From positions 45,594 to 109,593 of the IMG/VR virus record IMGVR_UViG_3300009082_000018: a DNA stretch of 64,000 bases; one strand, written 5' to 3'. The position numbers and the translations under genes were made by a program. This DNA comes from a virus. Shown one piece after another: positions 38,480-47,242 of this stretch (positions are counted from its first letter, which is position 1; each line of letters starts with the position of its first letter). The notes beneath the pieces are model-generated. The model was not told the DNA's origin and searched no databases. It was given only the letters and a program-made list of their open reading frames with translations.

Positions 38480-38838
38480 GGTGCCTCAACCTTCTCCACA
38501 TCATTGATGTCACAGCTGAACCAGTACCCACCGTGGCCTGTCCAAACCACAGTAGGATTCGTCACAGGCAGGATGCCAGCTGTGGAGCCGGGGAGCAGGT
38601 GATGGATGCAGACCTTCCTACCACGTGGGTTGTCGTAGCTGGGCCCACGCTGTGGGTGTGTCGACTTGATGATCACTCCTTTTGGGATCAGAACGTAGTC
38701 TCCACGCTTGATCGGCAGTGAGTCCAAGCTATGGTAGCCCTCGTACTGGATGTTTCCGTCCCCTTCGCACAGACCACAGCCAGCGATTGGGAACTTGCTG
38801 GTGTCGCTTCCAGTTCCATTACACCGTGGGCACTTCAT
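38476..38838 (-). CDS. DnaJ-type zinc-finger protein
   Basis: 120 residues. CPRCNGTG and CGLCEGDG are two CxxCxGxG half-sites as in the DnaJ central domain. The rest (LPIKRGDYVLIPKGVI) is beta-rich. May act in protein folding or disulfide chemistry. Confidence 0.75.
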   Translation of the reverse strand: MKCPRCNGTGSDTSKFPIAGCGLCEGDGNIQYEGYHSLDSLPIKRGDYVLIPKGVIIKSTHPQRGPSYDNPRGRKVCIHHLLPGSTAGILPVTNPTVVWTGHGGYWFSCDINDVEKVEAP

Positions 38839-39035
38839 CGCTTGATCCCCCTTGAGGTCTCGAAAGGCATTCCTTCCAGCATGGCTTCCAAGATCAGTGT
38901 TGAGTCAGCACCCTCTTGCTCCAACTTCAGAGCCTTGGGTGGCAGGATGTGGCACATGTGATTCACTGGCATGCCATCCGAGAGCCTGTGCCCTTGGTTG
39001 CAGTAGGAAGTGCAGTAGATCTGCTCATCGTCCAT
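38835..39035 (-). CDS. Hypothetical 66-residue protein
   Basis: Contains CTSYCNQGH and HMCH, possibly a zinc site. Overlaps the previous gene by four bases. Unknown. Confidence 0.65.
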   Translation of the reverse strand: MDDEQIYCTSYCNQGHRLSDGMPVNHMCHILPPKALKLEQEGADSTLILEAMLEGMPFETSRGIKR

Positions 39036-39038
39036 GGT

Positions 39039-39275
39039 TCACTTATTGTCGATCTCTGTTTTCCTCAGCTCCACGAACTTGCTACTGTCAGCCCCCTCTC
39101 CGGTGATGACAAAGTCTTCTGTCATCTTCAGGAGTTGAAGGAAGAACTCGATTCCGTATTTGCAGCACAAGTAGCTGACGTCCATGGGCCCCGTGGCCAG
39201 GTCTTTGCGGACCCTGCGCAGCAGCGGCTCGAAGATGCTGACAACCTCACCAAGGGGCTTTTGGGGATCGCTCAT
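39039..39275 (-). CDS. Hypothetical 78-residue helical protein
   Basis: Helical; CCKYGIEFFLQLLKM in the middle. Its final codons (RKTEIDNK) are written by a copy of the intergenic element found between genes beyond 52 kb. Confidence 0.65.
   Translation of the reverse strand: MSDPQKPLGEVVSIFEPLLRRVRKDLATGPMDVSYLCCKYGIEFFLQLLKMTEDFVITGEGADSSKFVELRKTEIDNK
39044..39065 (-). repeat. Conserved element, divergent coding copy
   Basis: Reverse strand reads AGGAAAACAGAGATCGACAA, here coding for the end of the protein at 39039. Shows that the element can sit inside a reading frame. Confidence 0.5.
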
Positions 39276-39507
39276 AGGTCACTCTCACTTCTTCTAGATC
39301 GATTACTCCCTCGTCATCCACCTTCTGAATAGTCAACTGCACTCCCGCCGGTAGCACTACAGTAAGAATTGGGTCGCAGTGATTCTTTGTCTTCAACCAC
39401 CCCGCGATCGTATCTGTGAGCTTTTGGGCTGCTGTGACCATCTGCTCCATATAGATCTCGTCGTAGTCCTCTTTGGTGCATTGGAGCACAGCAAGGTAGC
39501 GAAACAT
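39247..39507 (-). CDS. 86-residue protein ending in APW
   Basis: Alpha/beta, with VVLPAGVQLTIQKVDDEG. Ends ERSPKAPW, the shortest version of the recurring RxxAPW tail. Unknown function. Confidence 0.7.
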   Translation of the reverse strand: MFRYLAVLQCTKEDYDEIYMEQMVTAAQKLTDTIAGWLKTKNHCDPILTVVLPAGVQLTIQKVDDEGVIDLEEVRVTYERSPKAPW

Positions 39508-39508
39508 C

Positions 39509-40516
39509 CTATGTGTCCTCGAAAGCTCTCTGTACGATGCCTCGACAGACCTCTGCGTCCTCAGTGTTCATGCGGTTTAGGAAGCAGTACTTGGCTGCCG
39601 TGATTGGGTTTCCGATGAAGAGGTACTTCTCCACCCAGTTGATCAAGTCGCGAGTGGAGAGGGGAACGCTCAGTTGGTGATTGGCGAAGGCGTCGCGCAC
39701 CTTGTTGATGCACTTGACGAAGGCGGTAGCCTCGTGGTTCTTGAGCGGAGGAGTGTGCCTGGTGAACTTCTTCAGCAGCATCTTCTCCTCGTTTTCCGGC
39801 TTGAGCCAGTCCATCTTGATCGTGAGACCGAACCTGTTGAGCTGAGCGTAGTTCTGCACCCGGGTTCCGTGAGCGTAGAGCCCAGTGTCGTCGCCCTGCC
39901 CGCAGGTGTTGGCAGTGGCCACGATCACGTTGTCCGGGTGCAGATCGACGATCTCGATTTCTCCATCTTCGTCCGCTCCCTTCTCCAGGAGCATGAGCTT
40001 GCCATCTTCCCGCTGCAGCAGTCGCTGAATCACGAAGCTGGTGTCGGCGTTGATGGTGTCCCACTCGTCCAAGATGATGATCGTCCCGGGGGTTGTCATG
40101 GCCACTGGCAGGATTCCCCGCTGGTAGACCATGGTTCCCTTCTTGACCACCCACTCACCCACTAGGTCGTTGCGGGTGAGGCAGGCGTCGAAACTGATCT
40201 TGAAGACGGAGTAGTTGAGCCTGGCAGCCACCTGCTCGACCAGCGACGTCTTGCCCGTGCCGGTGTGTCCAACCAGGAGGACCCGGTCTCGGTTGGTCAT
40301 GCCGAGGAGGAGAACCCGGGTCTCGTCCTTGGAGAAGATGTAGCCCGGGTCGATGGGAGGCGTGTAGCGAGTCGAGTCGGAGAAGCCCTCGATTTCCACG
40401 TCGTCCTTCAGGTCGAGCCCGAAGGTCGCGTTACGGGAGAAGGCCTTCTTCTCTCGCGAGGCTGCCGGAGCCTTGCGTGGCCCCAACGGGGGCGGGGTTT
40501 TCTTGATATCGCTCAC
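39509..40516 (-). CDS. CobS/MoxR-like AAA+ ATPase
   Basis: 335 residues. Walker A VGHTGTGKTS near residue 83, Walker B IIILDEWDTI, sensor 1 VATANTCG and a C-terminal lid. This matches the CobS/MoxR branch whose members remodel or insert metal into partners with VWA proteins; the CobT-like partner is four genes downstream. The N terminus starts MSDIKKTPPPLGPRK, one of the KKxPPP tracts. Confidence 0.9.
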   Translation of the reverse strand: MSDIKKTPPPLGPRKAPAASREKKAFSRNATFGLDLKDDVEIEGFSDSTRYTPPIDPGYIFSKDETRVLLLGMTNRDRVLLVGHTGTGKTSLVEQVAARLNYSVFKISFDACLTRNDLVGEWVVKKGTMVYQRGILPVAMTTPGTIIILDEWDTINADTSFVIQRLLQREDGKLMLLEKGADEDGEIEIVDLHPDNVIVATANTCGQGDDTGLYAHGTRVQNYAQLNRFGLTIKMDWLKPENEEKMLLKKFTRHTPPLKNHEATAFVKCINKVRDAFANHQLSVPLSTRDLINWVEKYLFIGNPITAAKYCFLNRMNTEDAEVCRGIVQRAFEDT

Positions 40517-40654
40517 ATTGATCTCCTATTCCATGAGAGCCAGCTGCACGACCCCGTTGTAGTCGATCTCTAATTTCCAGCCTATCGACTGTGCTCAGCA
40601 TGGAATTCATGACTATCACATGTATCATAGGGATAGCAAGCATTTTATACGAGA

Positions 40655-41158
40655 TCACCAAATAGCCTTTGATTCTCTATCCTTAGCTAAGTCCATGAAA
40701 GAAGTAACTTTTTCAGGGATGATCCCATTTTCTTCATCACCATGGGAGTTTACCCACAGGAATCGATCGTTTGTCACGATGGTATCGATGTTCATGTAGT
40801 TGAAATTCAAGTGATTTGCAGGTCGATCCCATTTCCCACCAAGGCCCATGATACGCTTTTTCCACGTTTCCATGGCCCTCTGAGAGTCCAAGCTGGAGTA
40901 CTCTACAGCCTCAACATTCTGTAATCCAAGCTCTTTTATCAACTTTCGGATCGACGTACCTGGCCAAGATGCGCTCCGTTCCTTCACGATGTCATAAAAG
41001 ATCACCACCCTTTGGAACTGAGACGCTACCTGCTGCAGCAATCTGACGCTCCATTTGATCAACCCGGCGTCTTCAGGATGGTTCGAGGTCATGAATCGTC
41101 CGGTGTGGTGCCGGATCAAAAACAGATCAGCAGTCTTGACAATGAGAATCTCGCTCAT
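40655..41158 (-). CDS. Hypothetical 167-residue protein
   Basis: ATG at 41158 overlaps the primase stop. Rossmann-like alternation (VVIFYDIVKERS, VEAVEYSSLD). No family recognised. The 140 bases downstream to 40517 hold no convincing gene. Confidence 0.7.
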   Translation of the reverse strand: MSEILIVKTADLFLIRHHTGRFMTSNHPEDAGLIKWSVRLLQQVASQFQRVVIFYDIVKERSASWPGTSIRKLIKELGLQNVEAVEYSSLDSQRAMETWKKRIMGLGGKWDRPANHLNFNYMNIDTIVTNDRFLWVNSHGDEENGIIPEKVTSFMDLAKDRESKAIW

Positions 41159-42312
41159 CGAGCTGCCCAACTGCAGAACTCCGGCGACTGCACGTCGATC
41201 GCTGCCTTGACCTCAGCCTCCATCAGCTCGGCTGAGTGCAATGGGCAATTAGGATCTAGTGTGTCGCCGAGGTCCAGATCGAGTCTGTCCCAGGCCTCGT
41301 GTTGGTACGGAAAGACCTTGACGATGAACATGCCTGAGAGTTTCTCAGCCATCTTGATCATCTTACTTTTTGCGTCTCGGTCCCATGCCAATATGATCTC
41401 TTTTACTCGATTCCTTTGCAAGAGATCAATTTGGCTATCGCTGAGCTTCTTCCCGAAGCAGGCGAAGCCAAGGCGGCTCGTCATCTCCCGAATCGCATGC
41501 GCGTCGATAATGCCCTCGGTGAGGACCACACGACCAAGGCCCATGGAGTTGGGATGGAAGAGGCCTCCCACCCAGCGTCCAAGAGGCCAAAAGAAATGAG
41601 CAAGATCTGTGTCTGGCCAGTTGACCCACTTGGGCCTCTCCCAAGCAGCGCCAGCATCTCGTGCTACAGCAGATCGACACGTTCCTTCTTGATCGTAGAT
41701 TGGGAAGATGATTCGCTTGACAAAGGTGTTCTGATACTTCTCTGGCAGGAAAGGGAGCTTGGAAACGCAGTACCTGACGTCGTAGAGGGCCTGCCGGTCA
41801 TCTGGGAAGCCTCGCTTGCCAGCGTAGCGCTTGAAGCTCTGGGAAGCTCTGCCAGTGGCCTCAGAGAGCTTGTAGAACTGCCTGGGCATGTCGATGGTCC
41901 GAAGCTCAGGTACGACCTTTTCCTCCTCCCCAGTGCCCTCCTCTAGCTCGAACATCCTCTCCAGAGCCATATCCAGGTCTTCGCAGTCGGGAGTGATCTC
42001 GACAGACTTGATGACCCTCTGAAGAGCTACCTGGAAAGAAATGTGTTCAGCATCGGCGATGAAGCGGGGCAAGAAAGCAGTACCACGCTGCACGTCTGGG
42101 TCGCCATAGCCGCACTTGTAGCAAATCCAGGCCTTCTTGTGGATGTTGATCCAAAGATGTGCGTGAGTGTCTGAGCCGGCGCAGCCCTTGGGAGCGAAGC
42201 AGTTGACTCGAAGTTCGCTGCTCCCTGATGGGATCACTCTGTCGAAGGTGCCGTGGACGTAGCTCTCGAGATCAAAATTCTGAAGTGCCCGCCTCAGTTT
42301 TTCGTCGATCAT
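41155..42312 (-). CDS. DnaG-type primase
   Basis: 385 residues. An N-terminal zinc-binding part (CFAPKGCAG ... CYKCGYGD), a central catalytic region, and a Toprim domain with VVLTEGIIDAHA (catalytic glutamate) and ILAWDRDAKSK (paired aspartates). It makes RNA primers for the helicase and polymerase encoded next to it. Shorter than bacterial DnaG because the C-terminal helicase-binding domain is reduced. Confidence 0.9.
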   Translation of the reverse strand: MIDEKLRRALQNFDLESYVHGTFDRVIPSGSSELRVNCFAPKGCAGSDTHAHLWINIHKKAWICYKCGYGDPDVQRGTAFLPRFIADAEHISFQVALQRVIKSVEITPDCEDLDMALERMFELEEGTGEEEKVVPELRTIDMPRQFYKLSEATGRASQSFKRYAGKRGFPDDRQALYDVRYCVSKLPFLPEKYQNTFVKRIIFPIYDQEGTCRSAVARDAGAAWERPKWVNWPDTDLAHFFWPLGRWVGGLFHPNSMGLGRVVLTEGIIDAHAIREMTSRLGFACFGKKLSDSQIDLLQRNRVKEIILAWDRDAKSKMIKMAEKLSGMFIVKVFPYQHEAWDRLDLDLGDTLDPNCPLHSAELMEAEVKAAIDVQSPEFCSWAAR

Positions 42313-42451
42313 GAATGTACTCCATCCGGAAACCGGGTTGACGCCTCAACCAGCGCTCCAATTGGATTGCGCGTTGACCCTTGAAGCGTCTGACAATAGG
42401 AGGAGTGCTCACAACTACACCATCCTGATCAACTTCCACTCCCACCGTCAT
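42272..42451 (-). CDS. Hypothetical 59-residue protein
   Basis: Start at 42451 (MTVGVEVDQDGVVVS). A beta hairpin followed by a helix (RAIQLERWLRRQPG). Overlaps the primase start by 41 bases. Unknown. Confidence 0.6.
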   Translation of the reverse strand: MTVGVEVDQDGVVVSTPPIVRRFKGQRAIQLERWLRRQPGFRMEYIHDRRKTEAGTSEF

Positions 42452-42482
42452 TCTTGTTGTGCTGAACCAAACCCACATAGGA

Positions 42483-43901
42483 TTATGGTGGTCCTACTTG
42501 TACCCGTGGCGGGCGACTGATCGTAGTCTTCTTCAAAGGTGGTGGCTTCTTTTGGATCGTCGGTACGGTGATGATCTTCTCGCCGCTCTTGTTGAATTCC
42601 ACCGTCGGGTCGTAGAAGCACATGCGCTCGAGGTCTGTCTGAATCTGGACCATGACGCCCCTGGGACCGTTGCGGTTCTTGGCCAGCAGAAGCCTCATGA
42701 TGCCTTCCTTGGCCTCTTTCGGAGTCTGGTTGATGGTGACCAGGAGGTCGGTGTGCATGGCCTTGCCGATGTCCTCCGACGTGTCCTCCTCGTCGTGGGT
42801 TTCCTTGGCATAGGCGGCCCGGCGGCTCTGGGTGGCTGAGATGAGAGGCACATCGAACTCACCAGCCAAGTTACGCAGGCCCAGCGTGATCTCTGTGAGC
42901 TGCTCTCGCTTCTCCAAGCGCAGGTCGTGGCTCTTCACCAGGTCCAGATAGTCGACCAGGATGAGGTCTGGTATGAATCCAGATCCAATGCACTTCTCTA
43001 TGTGGGCCCGGATGGTGTGGATAGTGGGCGCATGCATCGGGTAGTACTTGATGATCAAGCTATTGCCAAAGACCTTGCCCATGTCGCCCAGTGCAGTAGC
43101 TAGTTCCGCTTCCTGGTCCACTAGGTCTTTGACCTTGATCCTGGAGAACGAGGCATCGTAGCGCTCAGCTACCTCGTCCTCGCTCAACTCCATGGTGTAG
43201 TGCAGTACCTTCTTCTTGAAGATCACCGCTCGCTTGCCGCAGTGGACCAGAGCGATAGACTTGCCTCGAGATGTAGGGGCCATCCACAGAAAAAGCTGCC
43301 GGGCCTTGACGCCTCCACCCATTAACTCGTCCAGCTCGGTGATACCCGTGGGCATGATCTTCATCTGCTGCCGGATGATTCGATTGGCAATGCGCTCGGC
43401 GTAGCTGATGAAGTACTGGCTGCCGATGTCGTTAACTGAGGTCCCGACCCGAAGTGCCTTCGAAAGCAGACTTTCGATCTCGTCGAAGGCTGTATCGTCT
43501 GTAGCAGTCCTGGTGAGCAGGGGTGGAACCTCGAGGATGGCCTTCTTGATCGCCTGGTGGCGGCAGAAGGTGGAGATCTCCTCTATGATGTAGACTTTGT
43601 TGTCGACAGGTTCCTTGATCTTCTTGTAGACCTCAAGGAACGAGTGAACCTCAGCGGACTTGATCCTGTTGTTGGTTGAGTCCTTCTTCAACTCGTTACG
43701 AAGAGCGATGTCGTCCATCCTCATCTGATAGTTTCGATAGTAGGAACGAAAAGTCTCGAAGTACCAGGCGAGAATGCCGTCGGCAAAGTAGGCCGACTCG
43801 ACGATGTCTTGAGCGAGGAGAAGGAACTCGAAGTCCTTCATCATCAGAGCCAGGACTTTGATTTGGAAGTCCCGGCTGAACGAGAATTTGGAAGTTGCCA
43901 C
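42483..43901 (-). CDS. dnaB: DnaB-type replicative helicase
   Basis: 472 residues from a GTG at 43901 with AAAGGA upstream. Walker A APTSRGKS near residue 210, Walker B LILVDYLDLV, motif 4 (ATQSRRAAYAK). N-terminal helical collar as in DnaB/gp41. It unwinds DNA at the fork with the primase next door. The last 25 residues are a lysine-proline tail (IQKKPPPLKK, then SRPPRVQVGPP), unusual at the mobile C terminus of DnaB helicases. Confidence 0.92.
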   Translation of the reverse strand: MATSKFSFSRDFQIKVLALMMKDFEFLLLAQDIVESAYFADGILAWYFETFRSYYRNYQMRMDDIALRNELKKDSTNNRIKSAEVHSFLEVYKKIKEPVDNKVYIIEEISTFCRHQAIKKAILEVPPLLTRTATDDTAFDEIESLLSKALRVGTSVNDIGSQYFISYAERIANRIIRQQMKIMPTGITELDELMGGGVKARQLFLWMAPTSRGKSIALVHCGKRAVIFKKKVLHYTMELSEDEVAERYDASFSRIKVKDLVDQEAELATALGDMGKVFGNSLIIKYYPMHAPTIHTIRAHIEKCIGSGFIPDLILVDYLDLVKSHDLRLEKREQLTEITLGLRNLAGEFDVPLISATQSRRAAYAKETHDEEDTSEDIGKAMHTDLLVTINQTPKEAKEGIMRLLLAKNRNGPRGVMVQIQTDLERMCFYDPTVEFNKSGEKIITVPTIQKKPPPLKKTTISRPPRVQVGPP

Positions 43902-43953
43902 TGAGGATCCTTTCAAGACTCCGCATGGCGTGGGAACAAAACATCGGTCCCGA

Positions 43954-44487
43954 TCACACTTCAGAGCGACGGAGTATGAACATCTGCTTCAACTGCTGAT
44001 ACAGCACGTCGACCTTCGTTGGCTTGAGGTTTTTGATCTTGTATCCCCACTTCATATGCTTCCACCAAGAGTGGTGCTTGTCGTCACATGTTCGATCGTG
44101 GTAGGCCCGCCACATCTCAGCCAGCCGGCTCCACTCTTGCAGGTTCGTTAGAGGACGATACAGCTCTTTCTCGCGTCCTAGGAATTTGGCTGATCCATTG
44201 GCAGACACATGCACTTGGCCCAATCCATAGTCGTTGGTTGAAGAGCGAAGATTAGATTTCCACTGACTCTCGTGTGTGATGAATGCCACCAGCAGTAGAG
44301 GATCAATTCTTCTACGAGATGTCACCTTGTGGACAATCTTCGCGTAGTGTCGCACCAGTCTGCGCGACAACTGTGGAGCGACTTTTTGGATTGCCACTTT
44401 CACTTCTTGCACTGTGTAGTACTTTTCAATCGTCGAATGTTCTAGTTCTGGAAACAGGAAGAATAGTGCCAGAAAGATCGTCTGCAT
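43954..44487 (-). CDS. Lytic transglycosylase (SLT type) with N-terminal membrane segment
   Basis: 177 residues. Hydrophobic N terminus (MQTIFLALFFLFPEL) works as signal or signal-anchor. The catalytic glutamate lies in VAFITHESQWKSNLR and is followed by the YGLGQVH motif of SLT domains. It cleaves glycan strands with 1,6-anhydro ends. AGGAGG directly precedes the ATG. A second lysis enzyme (amidase) is at 1313. Confidence 0.88.
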   Translation of the reverse strand: MQTIFLALFFLFPELEHSTIEKYYTVQEVKVAIQKVAPQLSRRLVRHYAKIVHKVTSRRRIDPLLLVAFITHESQWKSNLRSSTNDYGLGQVHVSANGSAKFLGREKELYRPLTNLQEWSRLAEMWRAYHDRTCDDKHHSWWKHMKWGYKIKNLKPTKVDVLYQQLKQMFILRRSEV

Positions 44488-44602
44488 GGGGCCTCCTCAG
44501 GACGTACTTCACCTCTCGATGACGCCGTCTCTGGAAACCCACATGACTCGTCCAGCGGCCGACGAACACACCGACGATGAAGCAAAGAAAAAAGTACAGC
44601 AT
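44426..44602 (-). CDS. Small single-span membrane protein
   Basis: 58 residues. MLYFFLCFIVGVFVGRW forms one membrane helix, followed by a strongly basic soluble part (QRRRHREVKYVLRRPH). It starts two bases after the previous stop and overlaps the transglycosylase start in another frame. Size, topology and place suggest a holin- or spanin-like lysis helper, unproven. Confidence 0.55.
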   Translation of the reverse strand: MLYFFLCFIVGVFVGRWTSHVGFQRRRHREVKYVLRRPHADDLSGTILPVSRTRTFDD

Positions 44603-44604
44603 GA

Positions 44605-45123
44605 TCAGATTCGTCCCAATCGCTTTAACTCGTTGAACACCGAGTTATGAATCAACCAGCGGGTATCGAAGATCCCGACTGGCGCGAATCTTTCGATGCA
44701 CTGTCTCTCGTCCAGGCCCCAGTCTAGCATCAATCGTTCTAGCCTAGTTTTGTTGATCCTGTCAAGTTCCTGATCTGTGATCTTCGCATTGAAAATCACG
44801 CGTGACTCAACAGAAGCTGAAATCTCACCTGAATCTACTCGCTTCCTGTACTCCTTGTAGCGTTCTTTTGCTGGAAATGCACCAGTCCTTCCTCGCAATT
44901 CGTAAGGCTTCGCTGCTCGTCTCTGCGTGCGATGAATCCAGAAGAATTGGGCCCGGCAGAAATCTTCATAGGGAGCTTTGATCTCGTCGGCGATCTTGGA
45001 TGCCTCCAGGAGAGCCTTGTAGACTCTTGATTCTGGATCAAGCTCACTGTGCCGGTTCACCCAGCGAAGCGTTGGCTTGAGGCGGTACTCTCCAAGAACG
45101 GCCTCGTAGGCCAAGGCCATCAT
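44605..45123 (-). CDS. Hypothetical 172-residue protein
   Basis: The convincing part begins at ATG 45123 (ALAYEAVLGEYRLKPTLRW) and is helical and charged to the end. The same frame stays open up to 45495, but that extension is serine/proline/arginine-rich and overlaps the better-looking frame of the next gene, so the short form is preferred. A frameshift linking the two frames near the GGGGG at about 45140 is possible. Confidence 0.65.
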   Translation of the reverse strand: MMALAYEAVLGEYRLKPTLRWVNRHSELDPESRVYKALLEASKIADEIKAPYEDFCRAQFFWIHRTQRRAAKPYELRGRTGAFPAKERYKEYRKRVDSGEISASVESRVIFNAKITDQELDRINKTRLERLMLDWGLDERQCIERFAPVGIFDTRWLIHNSVFNELKRLGRI

Positions 45124-45133
45124 GAATGCTGGA

Positions 45134-45592
45134 TCAATCTTCCCCCTTCCTGCGGCGTACCTTCGATCCTGAGATGGTGGCGATTTTTCCGCCACTGTGC
45201 AATATGAGATCGCTTCCGCTGGATTGGATGGGGTAGTTGATAGCCTCTCGGAACGATCGGTGGAGTGCTGACGGGAGGAAGAGCTGCGTTGGTTGTCCGA
45301 AGCTGCTCGCGAGCGCGGCGGCGGCATCTTCGAAATCTTGGGGCTTGAGGGGCTGTCCCCCGAAGATGTTCCCACTTCCTCCGAAGAAGACTGGCTTTCG
45401 AGACCCGAAGAGGGGGATGTCGACGACGGTCCAAGCGCTCTTTGACGGGCTCTCAAGACGCGTTCCTGCATCTTGGTTAGCTTCACCCTGGCCATCGTCT
45501 TCCATCCTCCACGGGGCTTCTGGGCGCCTCACACGCATGCTCTGCCTCAGCTTCTCCAACTGCCGGCGAAGTTCTAGGTTGACCTCACTCAC
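45134..45592 (-). CDS. 152-residue protein with capsid-like segment
   Basis: N-terminal helix and RPEAPWRMED, then IPLFGSRKPVFFGGSG and PQDFEDAAAALASSFGQPT followed by LFLPSALHRSF. The latter resembles the 'PT-x-LF-x-SP' segment of HK97-type major capsid proteins, but the protein is far too short to be one. It may be a capsid gene fragment or a look-alike. Overlaps both neighbours. Confidence 0.5.
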   Translation of the reverse strand: MSEVNLELRRQLEKLRQSMRVRRPEAPWRMEDDGQGEANQDAGTRLESPSKSAWTVVDIPLFGSRKPVFFGGSGNIFGGQPLKPQDFEDAAAALASSFGQPTQLFLPSALHRSFREAINYPIQSSGSDLILHSGGKIATISGSKVRRRKGED

Positions 45593-46533
45593 TCAATCTT
45601 CCATGGCGCATCAGGACGCTCGATACGGCGGGCCTTCCTGGCCTTCTCTTCCTCCTCAGCAGCTTTCATCATTGCGTCTACAGCAGCGATGTGCATTGAA
45701 GGATCATCTTGCGGCCATTGGCCAAGATACTCACGACGGAAGTGATCTGTGTTTCCTGTGTGGCCAACGGAAAGTACAATGCCATCGATGATCTTTTTGA
45801 TCTCAGATTCTGAATCGGTGATGGCCCAATTGGGCATGTGGTTCTTGGCAAAATTGACGATCTCAAACATGCTGCTATGGATCTCCTGAGCAGTCTGTGC
45901 ATTGTTACGGCTACCGATGAATTTGTCCGCTTCAGAGATCATCTTCTCAGCAATGGCCTGCAGAGCTTTTTGCTTTCCGCCACGATGCCAGTCTCGAAGA
46001 CTGGCCTCGATGACCTCTATGAACTGCTGGTGACTAGGTCTGTTCAATGAATTCGGATCAATATTGGTCAACGTTGTGCGGAATGCCAAACTCGATGATG
46101 GAAGCTGCTGTGTCTCCGTAAAGAACGAAGATGGTGCAGTGTTGTCGATGTCAATCGTCTGCTCCAAAACCCAGGTGCAATAGGCCGAATCGGCCGACCG
46201 CACTAGCAGCCCCATCGGCAAATGGACCTGCCCAGACTGAGGCACCAGCAGTTCTATCTCCGGCGAGATGCTTTGCTGGCTGTGCCTGACCTGGACTACC
46301 TCCAAAGTGGCCACAATCCCTCTGCTGTCGCAGAAGTCAAGATGATCTCCTGGGCGAAGGTCTTGGTTTCGGATGGCGTGATGACCTTTGATCCAAAATG
46401 TTTGCATGGGTGTCGGTATCCTCATTGAATTGATGATCGACTGCTTGAGATGCTCCTGCCATTTTGCCCAATGTGAATCAAGATCAGAGTTGCTGATCTT
46501 AATTGACTTGATCTCAAATTCAGCGGACCCCAT
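45589..46533 (-). CDS. Hypothetical 314-residue protein ending in APWKIE
   Basis: Start at 46533 with GGAGT before it. Beta-rich first half (SPEIELLVPQSGQVHLPMG), helical second half, charged helix and the tail RIERPDAPWKIE. No family recognised; possibly structural (a gp53/adaptor-like size), without evidence. Confidence 0.75.
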   Translation of the reverse strand: MGSAEFEIKSIKISNSDLDSHWAKWQEHLKQSIINSMRIPTPMQTFWIKGHHAIRNQDLRPGDHLDFCDSRGIVATLEVVQVRHSQQSISPEIELLVPQSGQVHLPMGLLVRSADSAYCTWVLEQTIDIDNTAPSSFFTETQQLPSSSLAFRTTLTNIDPNSLNRPSHQQFIEVIEASLRDWHRGGKQKALQAIAEKMISEADKFIGSRNNAQTAQEIHSSMFEIVNFAKNHMPNWAITDSESEIKKIIDGIVLSVGHTGNTDHFRREYLGQWPQDDPSMHIAAVDAMMKAAEEEEKARKARRIERPDAPWKIE

Positions 46534-46555
46534 ACTCCGTACTCCGTAGCTATAG

Positions 46556-46578
46556 ATCGCGCGCACGCGCGCGTTTTT
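46556..46578 (+). repeat. Alternating CG palindrome with T tract
   Basis: GATCGCGCGCACGCGCGCGT followed by TTTT. It could act as a terminator for rightward transcripts or melt into unusual DNA form. Genes on both sides run leftward, so its role is unclear. Confidence 0.4.
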
Positions 46579-47242
46579 ATTTATTACTATCTCTTCTTTC
46601 TTCTTTACTTTGATCTTCTTTTAAGATTGATCTTAATGGATAGAACTCTTCCCCCTTCGGGGGAAGAGATTCTACTGATCCCCTGGAAGGGAAGCCGGCA
46701 ACAGGTGAACAATTGAGATTCTTTGAGAATTGTCCACGTAGATCCTTATTTCTTCTGACAATCTCAGCCGCGACCGATTTCGTTGGAGGAGGGCTCTTTT
46801 TGATGGGCGCGGGAGAAGATTCAGGATCCACGCCCTCGCCGGCTGCAATCTTAAGCTCTTTCGCCAGCTTCTGGATCTCGTCGTCCTCAACCACGTCAGT
46901 GGAGACGGACTTCTGGGACGGACTCTCCTGACGTACGTCTACTAGGTCCGTCTCTAGAGACGGACTTCCGTGACGTGGTTCCGGCCAGGAAGGCTGCCTC
47001 TGGAACTTGAGGGAGGAGGAAGCAGACCAGCGAGCCTGCCGGTTCGAGTGGTCAGAGGTGACGAGCTTGTGGGTCCACTCGAGGTCGGCGAGCCAGCGCT
47101 CGATTGTGCGGTACCCGAGTCCGGTCATGCCGGCTAGCTCGGTTTTGGTAAGGGAACGATCGTGCCAGAGGAGGAGCAGAAGGAGAAGCTTGGGTCCAGG
47201 TTTGATGCTTGTGTCAGCGATTGGGTTTCCAAGTTGATCCAT
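46577..47242 (-). CDS. HTH DNA-binding protein, possible replication initiator or regulator
   Basis: 221 residues from ATG 47242. Residues 15-60 form a winged helix (LLLLLLLWHDRSLTKTELAG, then LGYRTIERWLADLE) like replication initiators and phage regulators. A disordered middle contains IKKSPPPTKS. It diverges from the gene at 47538 across a control region with a 13-bp inverted repeat. Confidence 0.75.
   Translation of the reverse strand: MDQLGNPIADTSIKPGPKLLLLLLLWHDRSLTKTELAGMTGLGYRTIERWLADLEWTHKLVTSDHSNRQARWSASSSLKFQRQPSWPEPRHGSPSLETDLVDVRQESPSQKSVSTDVVEDDEIQKLAKELKIAAGEGVDPESSPAPIKKSPPPTKSVAAEIVRRNKDLRGQFSKNLNCSPVAGFPSRGSVESLPPKGEEFYPLRSILKEDQSKEERRDSNK

Noticed and set aside
36611-40516. 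Cobalamin biosynthesis genes
   Set aside because: The AAA and VWA proteins resemble CobS and CobT in fold, but no other cobalamin gene is present and phage pairs of this type do not imply this pathway.
46556-46578. Z-DNA or regulatory switch at the CG tract
   Set aside because: Only a short palindrome is visible. No evidence for more than a possible terminator.
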